Origin: Candidatus Woesearchaeota archaeon
GTDB taxonomy: Archaea > Nanobdellota > Nanobdellia > Woesearchaeales > JAGVYF01
Assembly: GCA_018303425.1 (NCBI GenBank)
Contig: JAGVYF010000021.1
Span: forward strand, 1-42,081
Reading direction: 5' to 3'
Length of the DNA: 42,081 bases
Below, one piece after another: positions 41,705-42,081 of this stretch (position 1 is its first letter; each line of letters starts with the position of its first letter). The position numbers and the translations under genes were made by a program. Below the pieces are notes generated by a model. It made no database searches. It was not told the origin of the DNA and saw nothing but the letters and a program-made list of their open reading frames with translations.

Positions 41705-42081
41705 ATGATTGAACAAAAACTGTCAAAAACAATGGAAGAATATTTTAAAACGTTTGATGTTGAGATTAAAAAATGTTATGATGTTGCAAATGATGCGCGA
41801 ATTAAGGGACTGGATCCGGAAAATAAAATAGATATACCGCTTGCGTTAGATATGGCAGAACGTGTTGAAGGACTTATAAGCGCAGTAATGCCTCAAATTT
41901 TGAAGTCCGGGGTGGCGGAAAGAATAAGAGAACTTGAAAGAGAATATGGTATTTTAGATTGGAGAGTAGGTTTAATTGTAGCAATTGAAGTAGCCAAACA
42001 AAAATTTTGTAAATTTGAAAATGTAAAAGAAGCAATGGAAACAGGGATAAGGGTAGGGCTGTCTTATATTACATTAGGCAT
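41705..42081 (+). CDS. polC: DNA polymerase D large subunit DP2, 5' part
   Basis: The first 125 codons, open to the window end. The N-terminus matches archaeal DP2: MIEQKLSKTMEEYFKTFDVEI, then CYDVANDARIKGLDPENKIDIPLALDMAERVEGLI and the LREL-like RIRELEREYGILDWRVGLIVAIEVAKQKFCKFE. Full DP2 is about 1100-1300 aa and holds the polymerase active site (a double-psi barrel related to RNA polymerase). It starts 4 nt after DP1, so both subunits are made from one message. Whether it carries an intein cannot be seen. Confidence 0.93.
   Translation, partial: MIEQKLSKTMEEYFKTFDVEIKKCYDVANDARIKGLDPENKIDIPLALDMAERVEGLISAVMPQILKSGVAERIRELEREYGILDWRVGLIVAIEVAKQKFCKFENVKEAMETGIRVGLSYITLG

Overview
The window is chromosomal DNA from an AT-rich archaeon. 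It carries an archaeal information-processing set: TBP, Rpo7, Spt4, ribosomal proteins S24e and S27ae, MCM, an RPA-family protein, Orc1/Cdc6, both subunits of DNA polymerase D, RNase P p30 and the wyosine enzyme Taw1. Short or absent leaders, TATA boxes about 25-29 nt before start codons, TTG starts, and large Cys-rich surface proteins encoded next to pilin-like signal-anchor proteins point to a DPANN archaeon of the Woesearchaeota/Pacearchaeota type. That placement is inferred from gene content; no tree was made.

Layout. 1-4035 (minus) is a surface-protein locus: a tandem-duplicated HTH protein, a signal-anchored surface protein, and a DUF2341/LamG protein whose 5' end is missing. Four copies of a 15-bp dyad lie upstream. 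4436-9256 is a mixed block: a RelE-type toxin-antitoxin pair translationally linked to a PUA-domain protein, DUF371, UPF0235 (DUF167), a SpoIIM-family membrane protein, a cation/proton antiporter and a broken transposase. 9350-14651 (plus) carries gene-expression and replication genes: PIN nuclease, rpo7, spt4, rps24e, rps27ae, tbp, mcm and an RPA gene split by a frameshift.

14654-18115 is a dTMP-synthesis locus. A P-loop kinase/dCMP deaminase fusion is divergent from thyA-folA-tmk, so the genes can convert dCMP to dUMP, dTMP and dTDP. After a small unknown gene and taw1, 19826-33545 (minus) is a 14-kb block of seven genes: five short-signal, pilin-like membrane proteins and two giant secreted or anchored Cys-rich proteins (1986 and 1267 aa). 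No ATPase, assembly platform or prepilin peptidase is present. This block is the best candidate for an undescribed surface structure.

33777-37147 (minus) is an Fe-S/thiolation operon: a Cys-rich HTH regulator, iscS, iscU, the tRNA thiolase ttuA and RNase P p30. It starts at a TATA box followed by an 18-bp perfect palindrome. A TrmB-type regulator comes next. 38137-38776 is an extremely AT-rich gene-free stretch bounded by two inverted ORB-like, G-rich elements, directly upstream of cdc6: a probable replication origin. cdc6 (behind a leader mini-ORF) is followed by both PolD subunit genes, the second cut by the window edge.

I saw no tRNA, rRNA or CRISPR array.
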